A stretch of 64,000 bases of DNA from Planctomycetota bacterium (lineage in GTDB: Bacteria > Planctomycetota > Planctomycetia > Gemmatales > Gemmataceae). The stretch is taken from positions 1 through 64,000 of the forward strand of contig QWOS01000111.1 of NCBI GenBank assembly GCA_003669555.1. The letters run 5' to 3'. Each line of letters starts with the position of its first letter. Position 1 is the first letter of the stretch. This document shows, piece by piece, positions 21,319 to 30,169 of this stretch. The notes beneath the pieces were generated by a model. It was not told the origin of the DNA. It did not search any database and worked only from the letters and a program-made list of their open reading frames with translations. A program made the position numbers and the translations under genes.

Positions 21319-22389
21319 ATGCCGAACCAGAAAAACTATTCTTTCCTGTTGGCCATGGCTGCCTTGGCGGTTTCCGTCGGGGTGGCCGGGTATGCGTTGT
21401 TGCTGGCAAACTCCCTGCAAGGAAAAAACCGGGCTCTGGAAGCTGCCTTGCTGGCCTATACCAGCGGCAACTTCGGAGAAGTTGGCAATGAGACGACAGA
21501 GCTGGAGAAGGCCACGGCCGAAATTTCCGGAAAATTGGCCGAGTCCGAGGCCCAGAACCGGATTCTCGTCCGTCGCGAGATCGACCTGAGGCAAACCGCC
21601 CAGGCAGCGGACCAGTCAGCCTTGGCCCAGGGGAACCAGGCTGATTTTGCCCGGAAGGCAGGCCTGCCCATCGAACGCAAGCTGGAGGTGGCTCCAGGTG
21701 TGAACATCTCCTTCATGCTCATTCCTCCCGGCACTTTCACCATGGGTTCCCCAGGCGATGAGCATCTGCATGCCAAGGATGAGGTGGTTCACCAGGTGAC
21801 CATTTCGAAGGGTTTTTACCTGGCCCGGACCGAGACCACCCAGGCCCAGTGGCAGGCCGTCATGGGGAGCAATCCTTCCTATTTCAAAACGGACATACTC
21901 GGGAAAAACACCGAAAATCTTCCCGTGGACAGTGTCAGTTGGCTGGATGCCAACGACTTTTGCAAGGTGGCAGGGAAGCCATCCGGGAAATTGCTACGGC
22001 TACCCACGGAGGCCGAATGGGAATATGCCTGCCGGGCCGGCACTACCACCCCCTCGCATTGGGGGCCGGTTGGCAGGAACGAGCAGGGTGTTTTCATGAT
22101 AGAGAACCTGGATGTCGCCAGCTTCAAGGCCAATGGCTTTGGTTTGTGCGACATGCATGGCAATAACTGGGAATGGTGCTCCGACTGGTATGGCCCACTG
22201 GGCACGGCTGATCAAGTGGATCCGGCGGGGCCCGTGAGCGGCCTCTATCGCTGCTTGCGCGGGGGTCGCTGGGAAGACACGCTCGAGGTTCGGCGCTCCG
22301 CCTTCCGCCACAAGCTGCCAATCACTGTGCGGTGGAATTTCCACGGGGTAAGACTGGCTATGCCGCTGGATGAACGCCAGCCAGACTGA
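21319..22389 (+). CDS. Membrane-anchored SUMF1/FGE-sulfatase-domain protein
   Basis: About 356 residues. An N-terminal membrane segment (residues 8-28) and a coiled-coil-prone, Gln/Glu-rich stretch (40-110) precede a formylglycine-generating-enzyme-type fold (about 125-350). Signature pieces are IPPGTFTMGS, ARTETTQAQWQAVMG, VSWLDANDFC, RLPTEAEWEYACRAG, GLCDMHGNNWEWCSDWY and RGGRW. Many bacterial members do not modify sulfatases and are substrate-binding or kinase-linked modules; no sulfatase gene is nearby. The start is uncertain: ATG at 21319 is used, with an in-frame GTG at 21295. It precedes the VgrG cassettes but is separated from them by repeats. Confidence 0.85.
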   Translation: MPNQKNYSFLLAMAALAVSVGVAGYALLLANSLQGKNRALEAALLAYTSGNFGEVGNETTELEKATAEISGKLAESEAQNRILVRREIDLRQTAQAADQSALAQGNQADFARKAGLPIERKLEVAPGVNISFMLIPPGTFTMGSPGDEHLHAKDEVVHQVTISKGFYLARTETTQAQWQAVMGSNPSYFKTDILGKNTENLPVDSVSWLDANDFCKVAGKPSGKLLRLPTEAEWEYACRAGTTTPSHWGPVGRNEQGVFMIENLDVASFKANGFGLCDMHGNNWEWCSDWYGPLGTADQVDPAGPVSGLYRCLRGGRWEDTLEVRRSAFRHKLPITVRWNFHGVRLAMPLDERQPD

Positions 22390-22400
22390 TGCGGAATCCA

Positions 22401-22520
22401 ACCCTGAAGGGGCGCAATGTAGGTTATTGGCAATCCGGGTTGGTTATGGTTCTTCAGGGATTTTTACGCCCCTTCAGGGCTGAAATGTTTGGGCATGAAC
22501 CCAGGGCTACATCCTGGGGC
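22401..22520. repeat. Dispersed palindromic repeat element
   Basis: Arms 'accctgaaggggcgcaat' (22401-22418) and 'acgccccttcagggct' (22466-22481) form a long inverted repeat with a spacer of about 48 bp, followed by a 'cccagggc...cctgggg' palindrome. It has the same architecture as the elements at 7-211 and 33415-33590. Confidence 0.7.
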
Positions 22521-22576
22521 CGGTGTGTAGCAAAATTCCCCAGAATGACTTGCCTGACCGGAAGATTTGAATTGAT

Positions 22577-22604
22577 TTGACTTTGCCGCCGGTCATTGTA
22601 TTTT
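22577..22604 (+). promoter_or_regulatory. Possible sigma-70-type promoter for cassette 1
   Basis: TTGACT (22577-22582) and TATTTT (22599-22604) are separated by 16 bp, in the only AT-rich stretch before vgrG1. The match to consensus is moderate and such pairs occur by chance. Confidence 0.3.
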
Positions 22605-22689
22605 AGGATAAGTTGGGTGACAATTGGTTTGTTTGCCAGCTATCGCTAGACCAGTGTCAGGGTTTCTGACATCGTGGCGAAAGGTAACC

Positions 22690-24336
22690 ATGCCTCAATT
22701 TTCCCAAGAAAATGCAGCGTTCCAGATTCAGACCCCCCTGGGGCCAGATGCTTTGGTGGTGCTTTCTTTTCAGGGCACTGAGTGTTTGTCCGGTCTTTTT
22801 GAATTTCGGCTTCAACTCGGGGCCCTGGCTGGTAGTCGGGTGCCTTTTGAAGCCTTGCTGGGCCAGTGCGCCACAGTCAGTTTGCAGAGTCGTGGCCAGG
22901 TTCAGCGGTATATCAGTGGTGTTATTTGTCAATTCACCGCAAAGAATTCTGATCGGTATCTGGATCATTACGAGATGGTGTTGCGACCCCGGCTGTGGCA
23001 ACTGGGGCTGGTGAAGCAAAGCCGTATTTTCCAGCAGCAAAATGCCTGCCAGATTCTGGCAGCCGTGTTGGCCCCGGTTGCGGGGGCCAGTCAATTGGTA
23101 GCTCCCACGCCCCTTGTTCGTGTCTGCTCCACCCAGTACCGCGAGACCGATCTGGAATTTTTCAATCGTATCTGTTTCGAGCAGGGGTTTGCGAGTTATT
23201 GGGTGCATTCTGCGTCGGATCATCAGTTGAAGATCACGAACATGACCACCAACAATCCATCCGCGGGTACTTGCTATTTCAACCAGGCCGAAGGTGGCTC
23301 GCAAGATATCCCTTCCATCAAGACCTGGGAAACGACCCAAACGCTGGTCAACAACCAGTTATCATTGCGCGATTCCCAATTCCAGCTATTCAACCAGCCA
23401 CTCACTGCGCAGGGGAAAGGGCAGCAAACGGCGCAGGCTGGCACAGTGAGTTTGAAAGTCTCGTCGTCTGCTCAGCCGTGGCAGGAGAATGGTGCTTCGC
23501 CGGGGCGCTATTTTGACACGATCCTGGCGACAGGGCAGGAGAACAGCGGTGCCATGTCTGACACCTATGAGTATCTGCAGACGCGCGCCAATATTTTGTC
23601 AACAGCCATTGCCTGCAAAGCGGTGCTGGCTAACGGTTCTGGCAACTGCATGAACCTGGTTGCCGGTTATCAATTCACGCTGGCCGATCACCCCACCGCC
23701 GATGGTGCCTGGCTGGTGACCCGTCTTGAGCACGATGGGAGGCAGGAGGGGCTTTTCTGGAGCGGCGAAGCGGCCAGGGTCAGTTACAGCAATCGTTTCG
23801 AGGCGGTGCCCGCCAGTTCCAGCCAGAAGCCCTGGCCGCCTGTGCTCCGGCCCAAGGTGGGGGGTGTGCAAACTGCCATAGTTATCGGCTCGGAAGGGGC
23901 GGAGATGAACATCGACCCGTTTGGCCGGGTGCAGGTGCGCTTCTGGTGGGATGCGGCGGAGAGCGGCACCTCCTGCTGGGTGCGCGTGGCACAGGTCTGG
24001 GCGGGGCAGGGGTATGGGGCGTTTTTCTGGCCGCGGGTGGGGCATGAGGTGGTGGTGTCCTTCGAGGATGGCGACCCGGACCGGCCCCTTATCGTCGGCA
24101 GCGTTTACAACTCAACCAATAATGTGCCCGTGCCGATGCCACAAAGCTCGTATCTTTCCGGGGTTAAATCCAAAACTCAGGGTGGGGATGTCACCAAAAA
24201 TTTTCATACCGCGCTTCTGTCGGATGAGATGAGTGCCGCAGTGATTTATGTCCATGCCGAGACACACATGATGGTGCATCAGGAGCAAACGCAGGTGAAC
24301 AATCACCACGGGCGCTCCATCACTTTTGAAGGCTAA
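22690..24336 (+). CDS. VgrG-type spike protein, copy 1
   Basis: A 548-residue VgrG/Rhs-Vgr family protein, the trimeric spike at the tip of type VI-like contractile systems. The N-terminal two thirds carry the gp27-like domains (PLGPDALVVLSFQGTECLSGLFEF, then TQYRETDLEFFNRICFEQGFASYWVH). The gp5-like OB fold follows (NIDPFGRVQVRFWWD, then CWVRVAQVWAG, FFWPRVGHEVVVSFEDGDPDRPLIVGSVYN). The protein stops soon after, with only a short tip instead of a long beta-helix. The ATG at 22690 follows cgaaaggt. Residues 1-470 are nearly identical to the copy at 27441; the last 75 diverge sharply. The next gene starts 11 bp downstream. Confidence 0.93.
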   Translation: MPQFSQENAAFQIQTPLGPDALVVLSFQGTECLSGLFEFRLQLGALAGSRVPFEALLGQCATVSLQSRGQVQRYISGVICQFTAKNSDRYLDHYEMVLRPRLWQLGLVKQSRIFQQQNACQILAAVLAPVAGASQLVAPTPLVRVCSTQYRETDLEFFNRICFEQGFASYWVHSASDHQLKITNMTTNNPSAGTCYFNQAEGGSQDIPSIKTWETTQTLVNNQLSLRDSQFQLFNQPLTAQGKGQQTAQAGTVSLKVSSSAQPWQENGASPGRYFDTILATGQENSGAMSDTYEYLQTRANILSTAIACKAVLANGSGNCMNLVAGYQFTLADHPTADGAWLVTRLEHDGRQEGLFWSGEAARVSYSNRFEAVPASSSQKPWPPVLRPKVGGVQTAIVIGSEGAEMNIDPFGRVQVRFWWDAAESGTSCWVRVAQVWAGQGYGAFFWPRVGHEVVVSFEDGDPDRPLIVGSVYNSTNNVPVPMPQSSYLSGVKSKTQGGDVTKNFHTALLSDEMSAAVIYVHAETHMMVHQEQTQVNNHHGRSITFEG

Positions 24337-24347
24337 GGGAGGCCGAC

Positions 24348-25541
24348 ATGGCAGTCTGGGACATTATCGGCAATAGTGTGGATGCCATGCTGCCGGATAC
24401 GCTCAATTCCACCTATAGCAATATTATTGGGGATATTACGCAGCAACTCCTCGGCGGGGCAAGGACCGTCAACATCATCGGGGCTGACCAGAAATTTCTG
24501 TTTGACTGGGAGATCCTTGTCGAGAGTCTGGTCGACAAGACTGGCATGATGGAAAATAAGGTATTCAAGCCACTTTTCGAGTTTTTCATGGGAAGCGGCG
24601 GCAATGCCTCCATCAATATAGGCGATAATAACAGTCTGAATTTGATGGGTGAGCTGCTTTTGAATGGAAAAATCGGGCACACTCTCACTGTGAATCTCGA
24701 TGATCCCTGGCCACTGCCCCCTAAAGCCGGAGATCCAAAATTTGCAGAGCTGCAAGCAGCATATGCGATAGCCTACCCTGAATTTATACTGAATTACAGA
24801 ATTGTGGCATTGGCAAACACCCTGATTGTGATCACGGTGATCATTTGTATGGCTATTGCTTATTTCCAGTATAATAATTTTCAGAAACCCCCACCATCAA
24901 CCGATGGGGCCGAGAGTGAGGCGGTCCCCTCGATCGAGGACACCAAAACAATGGTCCTTGGCATTGGGCTGGGTGTTGAAAATAGGTGTTTTCTTTTTAT
25001 CAACCAGTACCTTCAGACGCTTGGCAAGGATAGGGCAGCCGCTAAATTGCTGGCTGACCAGACAGCCAAAGATGCGGCAGATGTGGCCACAGGTGATCTG
25101 ATTAACAAAGCGCAGGCTACGGCCGAAAAAGGCTTGACCGCGGCTGGTGTTGCTCAGGCCGCCGCAGATGCGGCCATGACCACTGGCAATGCGGCCGCGG
25201 GCGCGGCTGCCGATGCCGCTCAAGCCGCCGCTGCTACGGCTGCTACCAATGCAGCAGACACGGCCCTGTTGAAGGAGCAAATGGCGTCGCTGGAAGTACG
25301 AGTGACCCAAGTTTTGAATACGGGTATTGCTGCACTGCAAGTATCGGTAGACCAGCAGATCGAAGCAATAGAAGGCGTGAATGGAACCCTTTTGAAAATG
25401 CAGGAAGGTCTGGATTATGTGTCGACGCTGGCGGTGAGCAACAATACCCAGATCCAGTATTTGGGCACTCAGGAGGTGAAAGGAAATCTGGACAAGATCA
25501 ATCCAGAGACCCGAAGTTGGGGGAGTTTTATTGGATTGTGA
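24348..25541 (+). CDS. VgrG-linked protein: spike-like repeats, membrane segment, Ala-rich coiled coil
   Basis: A 397-residue protein of unrecognised family. Residues 35-120 carry short Gly/Asn/Asp-centred beta repeats (GGARTVNIIGADQKFLFDWE, then ASINIGDNNSLNLMG) that recall VgrG tip repeats. One strong transmembrane helix covers 151-173. Residues 220-310 are very Ala-rich and probably helical, followed by a heptad-like region to 370. It has a GGGAGG site and starts 11 bp after vgrG1. The N-terminal 120 residues are homologous to the gene at 29093 in cassette 2. Cargo that inserts in a membrane, or an extension of the spike, are both possible; neither is proved. Confidence 0.75.
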   Translation: MAVWDIIGNSVDAMLPDTLNSTYSNIIGDITQQLLGGARTVNIIGADQKFLFDWEILVESLVDKTGMMENKVFKPLFEFFMGSGGNASINIGDNNSLNLMGELLLNGKIGHTLTVNLDDPWPLPPKAGDPKFAELQAAYAIAYPEFILNYRIVALANTLIVITVIICMAIAYFQYNNFQKPPPSTDGAESEAVPSIEDTKTMVLGIGLGVENRCFLFINQYLQTLGKDRAAAKLLADQTAKDAADVATGDLINKAQATAEKGLTAAGVAQAAADAAMTTGNAAAGAAADAAQAAAATAATNAADTALLKEQMASLEVRVTQVLNTGIAALQVSVDQQIEAIEGVNGTLLKMQEGLDYVSTLAVSNNTQIQYLGTQEVKGNLDKINPETRSWGSFIGL

Positions 25542-25588
25542 TAGAACCCTTGGGAAATTGAGTTAGAAACAGATTTTAGGAGTATTTC

Positions 25589-26344
25589 ATGGTTCAGGTC
25601 AACTCGCATCCGGACAATATGCTGCTCGAAGGCCAGTCGGTGACCGTAAACTCGGTCGGTGGCAACATCACCTTTGCCACGGTTTGCGGGCCCGATGAAT
25701 ATGAAGGCCAGGTCCAGATCAACAGCACCAACTTTGTCGGGCTGAATTGCTGCAATGCCTTCATCGAGATGAATAACCAGACCGTTGGCGGATTGATCAA
25801 CATTCAAACCCAGAACGAGGGGATGATCAAGATCAACACATCCTGCATGGATGTTCTTTCCGCGATAGTGGTCTCACCCGAATTTATCCAGATTTTCAAT
25901 GGGCTGCCCGGTGTTTGCGGGGCCATCCAGATCAATCAGGAGGCCATATTGCTCTCTATCGGTGAGCCAGGCGTGGGGTCCACCATCACCATGACGCCTG
26001 AATCGATCACTTTCCAGGTGGGTGAAACCGTCATGACCATCACCGCCGAGGGGGTTGTCACCAGCGCGCCAACTGTCGAAATCAACTGCGACGAGACCAA
26101 CCTGGTGTACAGCGCCGAAGGCATCACCGAAGAGGTGGGCGAGGTCACCCGTGAGGTGACTGCCGAGGGGCACAACTTCACCGCCGGCGAGGTGGAACTG
26201 AATGTGGGTGTGGAAGGCATGATGGCGGAAGCACCCACCAACACCGCTGAATTCGAGGGAACTTCCGAAATGAACAGCGCCCTGATCACCGAAGCCGCCG
26301 ATGCCATGTTGTCCGTTGAGGCATCGATTTCCATGGTGGAATGA
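25589..26344 (+). CDS. Detached beta-helix spike-tip-like protein, copy 1
   Basis: A 251-residue acidic protein made almost entirely of short beta repeats. The segment SITFQVGETVMTITAEGVVTSAPTVEI resembles the 'ITLTP...I' repeats of VgrG C-terminal/DUF2345 beta-helices, suggesting a needle encoded separately from VgrG. The N-terminal 130 residues include several Cys and differ from the paralogue at 30297. The C-terminal 115 residues (from about VGETVM to the end, ISMVE) are almost identical to it. The ATG at 25589 follows ttaggag. It is codirectional with vgrG1 and the membrane-segment gene. Confidence 0.75.
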   Translation: MVQVNSHPDNMLLEGQSVTVNSVGGNITFATVCGPDEYEGQVQINSTNFVGLNCCNAFIEMNNQTVGGLINIQTQNEGMIKINTSCMDVLSAIVVSPEFIQIFNGLPGVCGAIQINQEAILLSIGEPGVGSTITMTPESITFQVGETVMTITAEGVVTSAPTVEINCDETNLVYSAEGITEEVGEVTREVTAEGHNFTAGEVELNVGVEGMMAEAPTNTAEFEGTSEMNSALITEAADAMLSVEASISMVE

Positions 26345-26494
26345 TTGCCGGCCCTTTCGGGAAGTCCAGGTGGGGTCTGGAATCAAGGTGCTGGAACACT
26401 CTCCCGGCGCCTGACGCAACTGCGAACCACCCTCGGCAAAGGTTGCGATGGCATGGGGTCTTGATATTTCAACAGCCTTTGAGGAGTCGATAAC

Positions 26495-27082
26495 ATGCCG
26501 CGCTTGCCGCCTTGCACTGATTTGAATGGCACCGCTGAACTGGAAGTAGTGGACAAGGCTATTGGCATTTTCAAAAAACAGATCCAGCGGCTTTTGCCTG
26601 ACCAGAAAAATCTCATTAACGGCCTGCTTGCCCAACTGGTGCAAACCCGCGAAAAATTTGCGGTAGAAGCCCCGAAAGCCAATGCCCGACTGCAAAGAAT
26701 GGCAGCAGCCAACAAAAAAAAATATGATGCGATGATGGCGAGGTTCAAGGCAAAAAAAGAAGCGCTTGAACTGAGGAGAGCCGCGCTCGGTGACATGAAA
26801 AAAAAGAACGCCGAGGAAATGGCAAAAAATGTCCAACCCAAAAAAATCCCCGCCCGGCCCCGGAAAATCCCTGGCAAAAAAAAGGTGGAGATCGAACTCG
26901 CCTCCGGCAAAGTCCTGCATGATCTGCTAATGGCCCGGACGGTCGTGCCGCCGCCGCCCAAGCCAAGGGTACTTGGCAATATCTGGGAAAACTGGGGCGC
27001 CATGGGGTTGCCAGCTACGCCCCCTGACGACGAAACACCGCCTCTCGACGAGCTGCATGAGGGCTCCAGCCCCTGGAGTTGA
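26495..27082 (+). CDS. Coiled-coil protein with conserved KKKVEI...GNIWENW block, copy 1
   Basis: A 195-residue, Lys/Ala-rich, mostly helical protein. Residues 15-110 look like a long charged coiled coil. Residues 122-168 form a block shared with the gene at 31103: RPRKIPGKKKVEIELASG, then LHDLLMARTVV, PPKPRVLGNIWENW. A 27-residue acidic tail follows the motif, unlike the paralogue. The ATG at 26495 has a tgaggag site. Family unrecognised. The constant C-terminal block next to a variable coiled coil suggests an adaptor or docking signal used within the VgrG cassette. Confidence 0.75.
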   Translation: MPRLPPCTDLNGTAELEVVDKAIGIFKKQIQRLLPDQKNLINGLLAQLVQTREKFAVEAPKANARLQRMAAANKKKYDAMMARFKAKKEALELRRAALGDMKKKNAEEMAKNVQPKKIPARPRKIPGKKKVEIELASGKVLHDLLMARTVVPPPPKPRVLGNIWENWGAMGLPATPPDDETPPLDELHEGSSPWS

Positions 27083-27440
27083 CCACCCACCCCAGCCCGG
27101 CGTGTTATGCGCCCCGCACCATCCACCATCCTTCGCTACCAAACCAGAAAATCCAGCACGCTTTCCCTTGCGCCCAAAGGCATAAACGATCCACTCTTCC
27201 GAAGCCTCAGCGGGGCAGAATGTGATAGCTCGTAGAGCGAAACACCATTCTGAGTTCGGCCACCTCGCGAAGCCCCAGCTCCCAAGGGGCGCAATGGATT
27301 ATTTTTTTTGGGTAAAGTTTTCTTCCGGGTCGCAGACCCTCCACTACAATCAGATTGACCTGTTTTGGTGTTGACCCATCGAATGAACAGGAATCGCTAG
27401 ACCATTTCCAGGTTTTCTGGCATCGTGGCGAAAGGTGAGC
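27083..27440. other. Intergenic region between VgrG cassettes
   Basis: A 358-bp non-coding stretch. It holds a short fragment of the dispersed repeat (about 27278-27298, 'agctcccaaggggcgcaatg') and, at 27393-27440, the leader sequence shared with vgrG1. I saw no terminator. Confidence 0.6.
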
Positions 27441-29087
27441 ATGGCCCAGTTTTCCCAAGAAAATGCGGCGTTCCAGATTCAGACCCCCCTGGGGCCAGAC
27501 GCTTTGGTAGTGCTTTCTTTTCAGGGCACCGAGTGTTTGTCGGGTCTTTTTGAATTTCGGCTCCAACTCGGGGCCCTGGCTGGCAGTCGGGTGCCTTTTG
27601 AAGCCTTGCTGGGCCAGTGCGCCACAGTCAGCTTGCAAAGTCGTGGGCAGGTTCAGCGGTATATCAGTGGTGTCATTTGTCAATTCACCGCAAAGAATTC
27701 TGATCGGTACCTGGATCATTACGAGATGGTGTTGCGACCCCGGCTGTGGCAACTGGGGCTGGTGAAGCAAAGCCGTATTTTCCAGCAGCAAAATGCCTGC
27801 CAGATTCTGTCAGCTGTGTTGGCCCCAGTGGGGGGAGCCAGTCAGTTGGTTGCGCCCACGCCCGCTACCCGTGTCTATTGCACCCAATACCGCGAGACAG
27901 ATCTGGAATTTTTCAACCGTATCTGTTTCGAGCAAGGGCTTGCAAGTTATTGGGTCCATTCTGCGTCGGATCATCTGTTGAAGATCACGAACATGACCCC
28001 CAACAATCCATCCTTGGGTACTTGTAAGTTCAACCAGGCCGAAGGTGGCTGGCAGGATAACCCTTCCATCAAGACCTGGGAAACGACCCAAACGCTGGTC
28101 AACAACCAATTGTCACTGCGCGATTCCCAATTCCAGCTATTCAACCAGCCACTCACTGCGCAGGGGAAAGGGCAGCAAACGGCGCAGGCTGGCACGGTGA
28201 CCTTGAAAGTCTCGTCGTCGGCCCAGCCGTGGCAGGAGAATGGTGCCTCGCCGGGGCGCTATTTTGACACGATCCTGGCGACAGGGCAGGAGAACAGCGG
28301 TGCCATGTCTGACACCTATGAGTTCTTGCAGACGCGCGCCAATATTTTGTCCACAGCCATTGCCTGCAAGGCGGTGCTGGCCAACGGTTCTGGCAACTGC
28401 ATGAACCTGGTTGCCGGTTATCGATTCACGCTGGCCGATCACCCCACCGCCGATGGTGCCTGGCTGGTGACCCGTCTCGAGCATGAGGGGAAGCAGGAGG
28501 GGCTTTTCTGGAGCGGCGAAGCGGCCAAAGTCAGTTACAGCAATCGGTTCGAGGCGGTGCCTGCCAGTTCTTACCAGAAGCCTTGGCCGCCTGTGCCCCG
28601 GCCCAAAGTGGGGGGTGTGCAAACTGCCATAGTTATCGGCCCGGAAGGGCAGGAGATGAACATCGACCCGTTTGGCCGGGTGCAGGTGCGCTTCTGGTGG
28701 GATGCGGCGGAGAGCACCACCTCCTGCTGGGTGCGCGTGGCGCAGGTCTGGGCGGGCAATAGCTGGGGGGCGTGTTTCTGGCCGCGGGTGGGGCATGAGG
28801 TGGTGGTGTCTTTCGAGGATGGCGATCCCGACCGGCCTCTCATTGTCGGCAGCGTTTACAACTCGACCAACATGCCTCCCTACCCCCTGCCGGCCAACCA
28901 GTACATCGCCGGATGGAAGAGTCTGACCGAGGGCGGCGACCCATCGAAAAACTACCACCAAATCCTTATATCTGACGAAAAGGGCGCAGAAGTGGTCCAC
29001 ATTCACGCCGAGAGTTCTTTTATTGTCAACCAGGAAAGCATAAAAATCAGCTCCCGCCCCAGTTTTAGTGTTGATCAACAAGGATAA
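27441..29087 (+). CDS. VgrG-type spike protein, copy 2
   Basis: A 548-residue VgrG, the same length as copy 1 and nearly identical to it up to about residue 470, including the gp27-like domains and the OB-fold segments FWWDAAES, RVAQVWAG and GDPDRPLIVGSVYN. After SVYNST the last 75 residues differ (tip ending FSVDQQG). The ATG at 27441 is chosen over an in-frame GTG at 27435 because the paralogue starts at the equivalent codon after the same cgaaaggt site. The following gene starts 5 bp after the stop, with its ribosome binding site inside this gene's end. Confidence 0.93.
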   Translation: MAQFSQENAAFQIQTPLGPDALVVLSFQGTECLSGLFEFRLQLGALAGSRVPFEALLGQCATVSLQSRGQVQRYISGVICQFTAKNSDRYLDHYEMVLRPRLWQLGLVKQSRIFQQQNACQILSAVLAPVGGASQLVAPTPATRVYCTQYRETDLEFFNRICFEQGLASYWVHSASDHLLKITNMTPNNPSLGTCKFNQAEGGWQDNPSIKTWETTQTLVNNQLSLRDSQFQLFNQPLTAQGKGQQTAQAGTVTLKVSSSAQPWQENGASPGRYFDTILATGQENSGAMSDTYEFLQTRANILSTAIACKAVLANGSGNCMNLVAGYRFTLADHPTADGAWLVTRLEHEGKQEGLFWSGEAAKVSYSNRFEAVPASSYQKPWPPVPRPKVGGVQTAIVIGPEGQEMNIDPFGRVQVRFWWDAAESTTSCWVRVAQVWAGNSWGACFWPRVGHEVVVSFEDGDPDRPLIVGSVYNSTNMPPYPLPANQYIAGWKSLTEGGDPSKNYHQILISDEKGAEVVHIHAESSFIVNQESIKISSRPSFSVDQQG

Positions 29088-29092
29088 ACCAG

Positions 29093-29683
29093 ATGCCTAT
29101 TTTTACAGCGATTGGCGGTGCTTTTGAGAATTCTGGTGGTACCGACGGTTTATTTCAGGTTTTCAATAGTGCTTATATGTGCACGGTGGGTGACAACGAT
29201 AATTTCATTATTGGTGGCGCCAGAATCAACAATATATTTGGCGCAGATTTAAAGATGGTGTTTGATTGGGAAGAAATGGTGATGCAGTGTTTGCCAGAAA
29301 GTTTTGCCGAATGTAAGCTTTTTTCGGCATTTGTTGGAATTGGCGCAGAAGCCGATCTTGTATTTGGTGATAGAAGTCATTTTACCTATTACGGGCAATT
29401 TTTTGAATGCCACCGTGCTACGGAGAAAACTCTGAAATATGTTTCACCACAGCTTGATCCTAATGTAGTAGCAGGAGGGGCTTTAGAAGGATTAATAGAT
29501 GAAGATACCCAAATGGTGTTGAAGACGGCAGGAATCATTGATTTGGAGGAAGTGTGTATGCCATTGGCAACCAGGTGCTGTTTATATTTGGGATGTTTGG
29601 CACTTGTTCTTTATGCCTTGGTTTTACGCTATTACTCAGGCGGAAACGGTCTTTACAATTCCACTAACCAAATTGATGGTTAA
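29093..29683 (+). CDS. VgrG-linked protein with spike-like repeats and one membrane segment
   Basis: A 196-residue protein. Residues 30-115 (VGDNDNFIIGGARINNIFGA, DLKMVFDWEEMV, then GAEADLVFGDRSHFTYYGQF) are homologous to residues 30-115 of the protein at 24348. One transmembrane helix lies at about 161-180, close to the C-terminus. It lacks the Ala-rich coiled-coil tail of its relative; a separate small gene at 29726 occupies that position. Codon use is strikingly AT-rich (many TTT, AAT, GAA) compared with the flanking vgrG. Family unrecognised. Confidence 0.72.
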   Translation: MPIFTAIGGAFENSGGTDGLFQVFNSAYMCTVGDNDNFIIGGARINNIFGADLKMVFDWEEMVMQCLPESFAECKLFSAFVGIGAEADLVFGDRSHFTYYGQFFECHRATEKTLKYVSPQLDPNVVAGGALEGLIDEDTQMVLKTAGIIDLEEVCMPLATRCCLYLGCLALVLYALVLRYYSGGNGLYNSTNQIDG

Positions 29684-29725
29684 AAGTAATTTACTGGGCG
29701 CAATGCAGTGGGGAAAGAATAAACC

Positions 29726-30169
29726 ATGGCAGATGATTCAACTGAAGGAGCGGAAAAGCCAGCGGATGTCGAAGTGGCATTTCAAGTTGCTGTTTCATCC
29801 ATTGGTCAGTTGGAAGCAACCTGGTTGTGGGCGCTAAAAGCTCTTGAAGCTATAGTCCCTGTTGCTGGCACAACCTTTCCTGTTTTGTCTTTGCAGTTGG
29901 CTACAGATATTCAAAATGCACAAACAGAGCTTAAGGTGCTTACTGATGCGTTGCCAGCACTGCAGATTGCGGCAACTAATGAGACAAACATGGCAGCATC
30001 GAACCCGGCGGGGGCGGCTCCGGTTGCATCGACATCCCGCAATGCTTTAGCAATCAACGTAACTAAAACTAAAACAGCGACAACTAAACTCGCGGATGCC
30101 ATAACTGCTGCCAAAACAGCCGCTGCAACCAACATAGCTTATTTGCGAGGAATACAACTTTTACCATAG
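29726..30169 (+). CDS. Small Ala/Thr-rich helical protein in VgrG cassette 2
   Basis: A 147-residue protein, mainly Ala, Thr, Leu and Lys with heptad-like spacing (about 55-140) and no clear signal or membrane helix. The ATG at 29726 has a weak ggggaaag site. It sits where cassette 1 has the Ala-rich C-terminal half of the 24348 protein. The two genes at 29093 and 29726 may therefore be the split counterpart of that fusion, although direct sequence similarity between the Ala-rich parts is only compositional. It is AT-rich, like its upstream neighbour. Confidence 0.65.
   Translation: MADDSTEGAEKPADVEVAFQVAVSSIGQLEATWLWALKALEAIVPVAGTTFPVLSLQLATDIQNAQTELKVLTDALPALQIAATNETNMAASNPAGAAPVASTSRNALAINVTKTKTATTKLADAITAAKTAAATNIAYLRGIQLLP

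Larger units (their letters stand above)
22390..22689. other. Repeat and leader region before the first VgrG cassette
   Basis: Contains a dispersed palindromic element (22401-22520), then an AT-richer leader. The last 47 bp (22643-22689, from 'tcgctagacca' to 'cgaaaggtaacc') are repeated before the second vgrG (27393-27440) and include its ribosome binding site. Confidence 0.65.
22643..28990. repeat. Direct repeat of vgrG plus leader, period about 4.75 kb
   Basis: 22643 to about 24120 and 27393 to about 28870 are near-identical direct repeats covering the 47-bp leader and the first 475 or so codons of vgrG. Similarity falls off abruptly at the codons for the tip domain. Further short blocks of high nucleotide identity occur in the spike genes (about 26055-26340 and 30780-31058) and the coiled-coil genes (about 26855-26995 and 31470-31605). 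Confidence 0.85.

Noticed and set aside
21319-22389. SUMF1-like gene as a member of the VgrG system
   Set aside because: A dispersed repeat and a new promoter-like region separate it from vgrG1, and it has no counterpart in cassette 2.
29670-29730. Frameshift joining 29093-29683 to 29726-30169
   Set aside because: The first protein ends with TAA after a plausible short tail following its membrane helix. The second has its own ATG and upstream purine stretch. No residual similarity to the 24348 protein bridges the gap.
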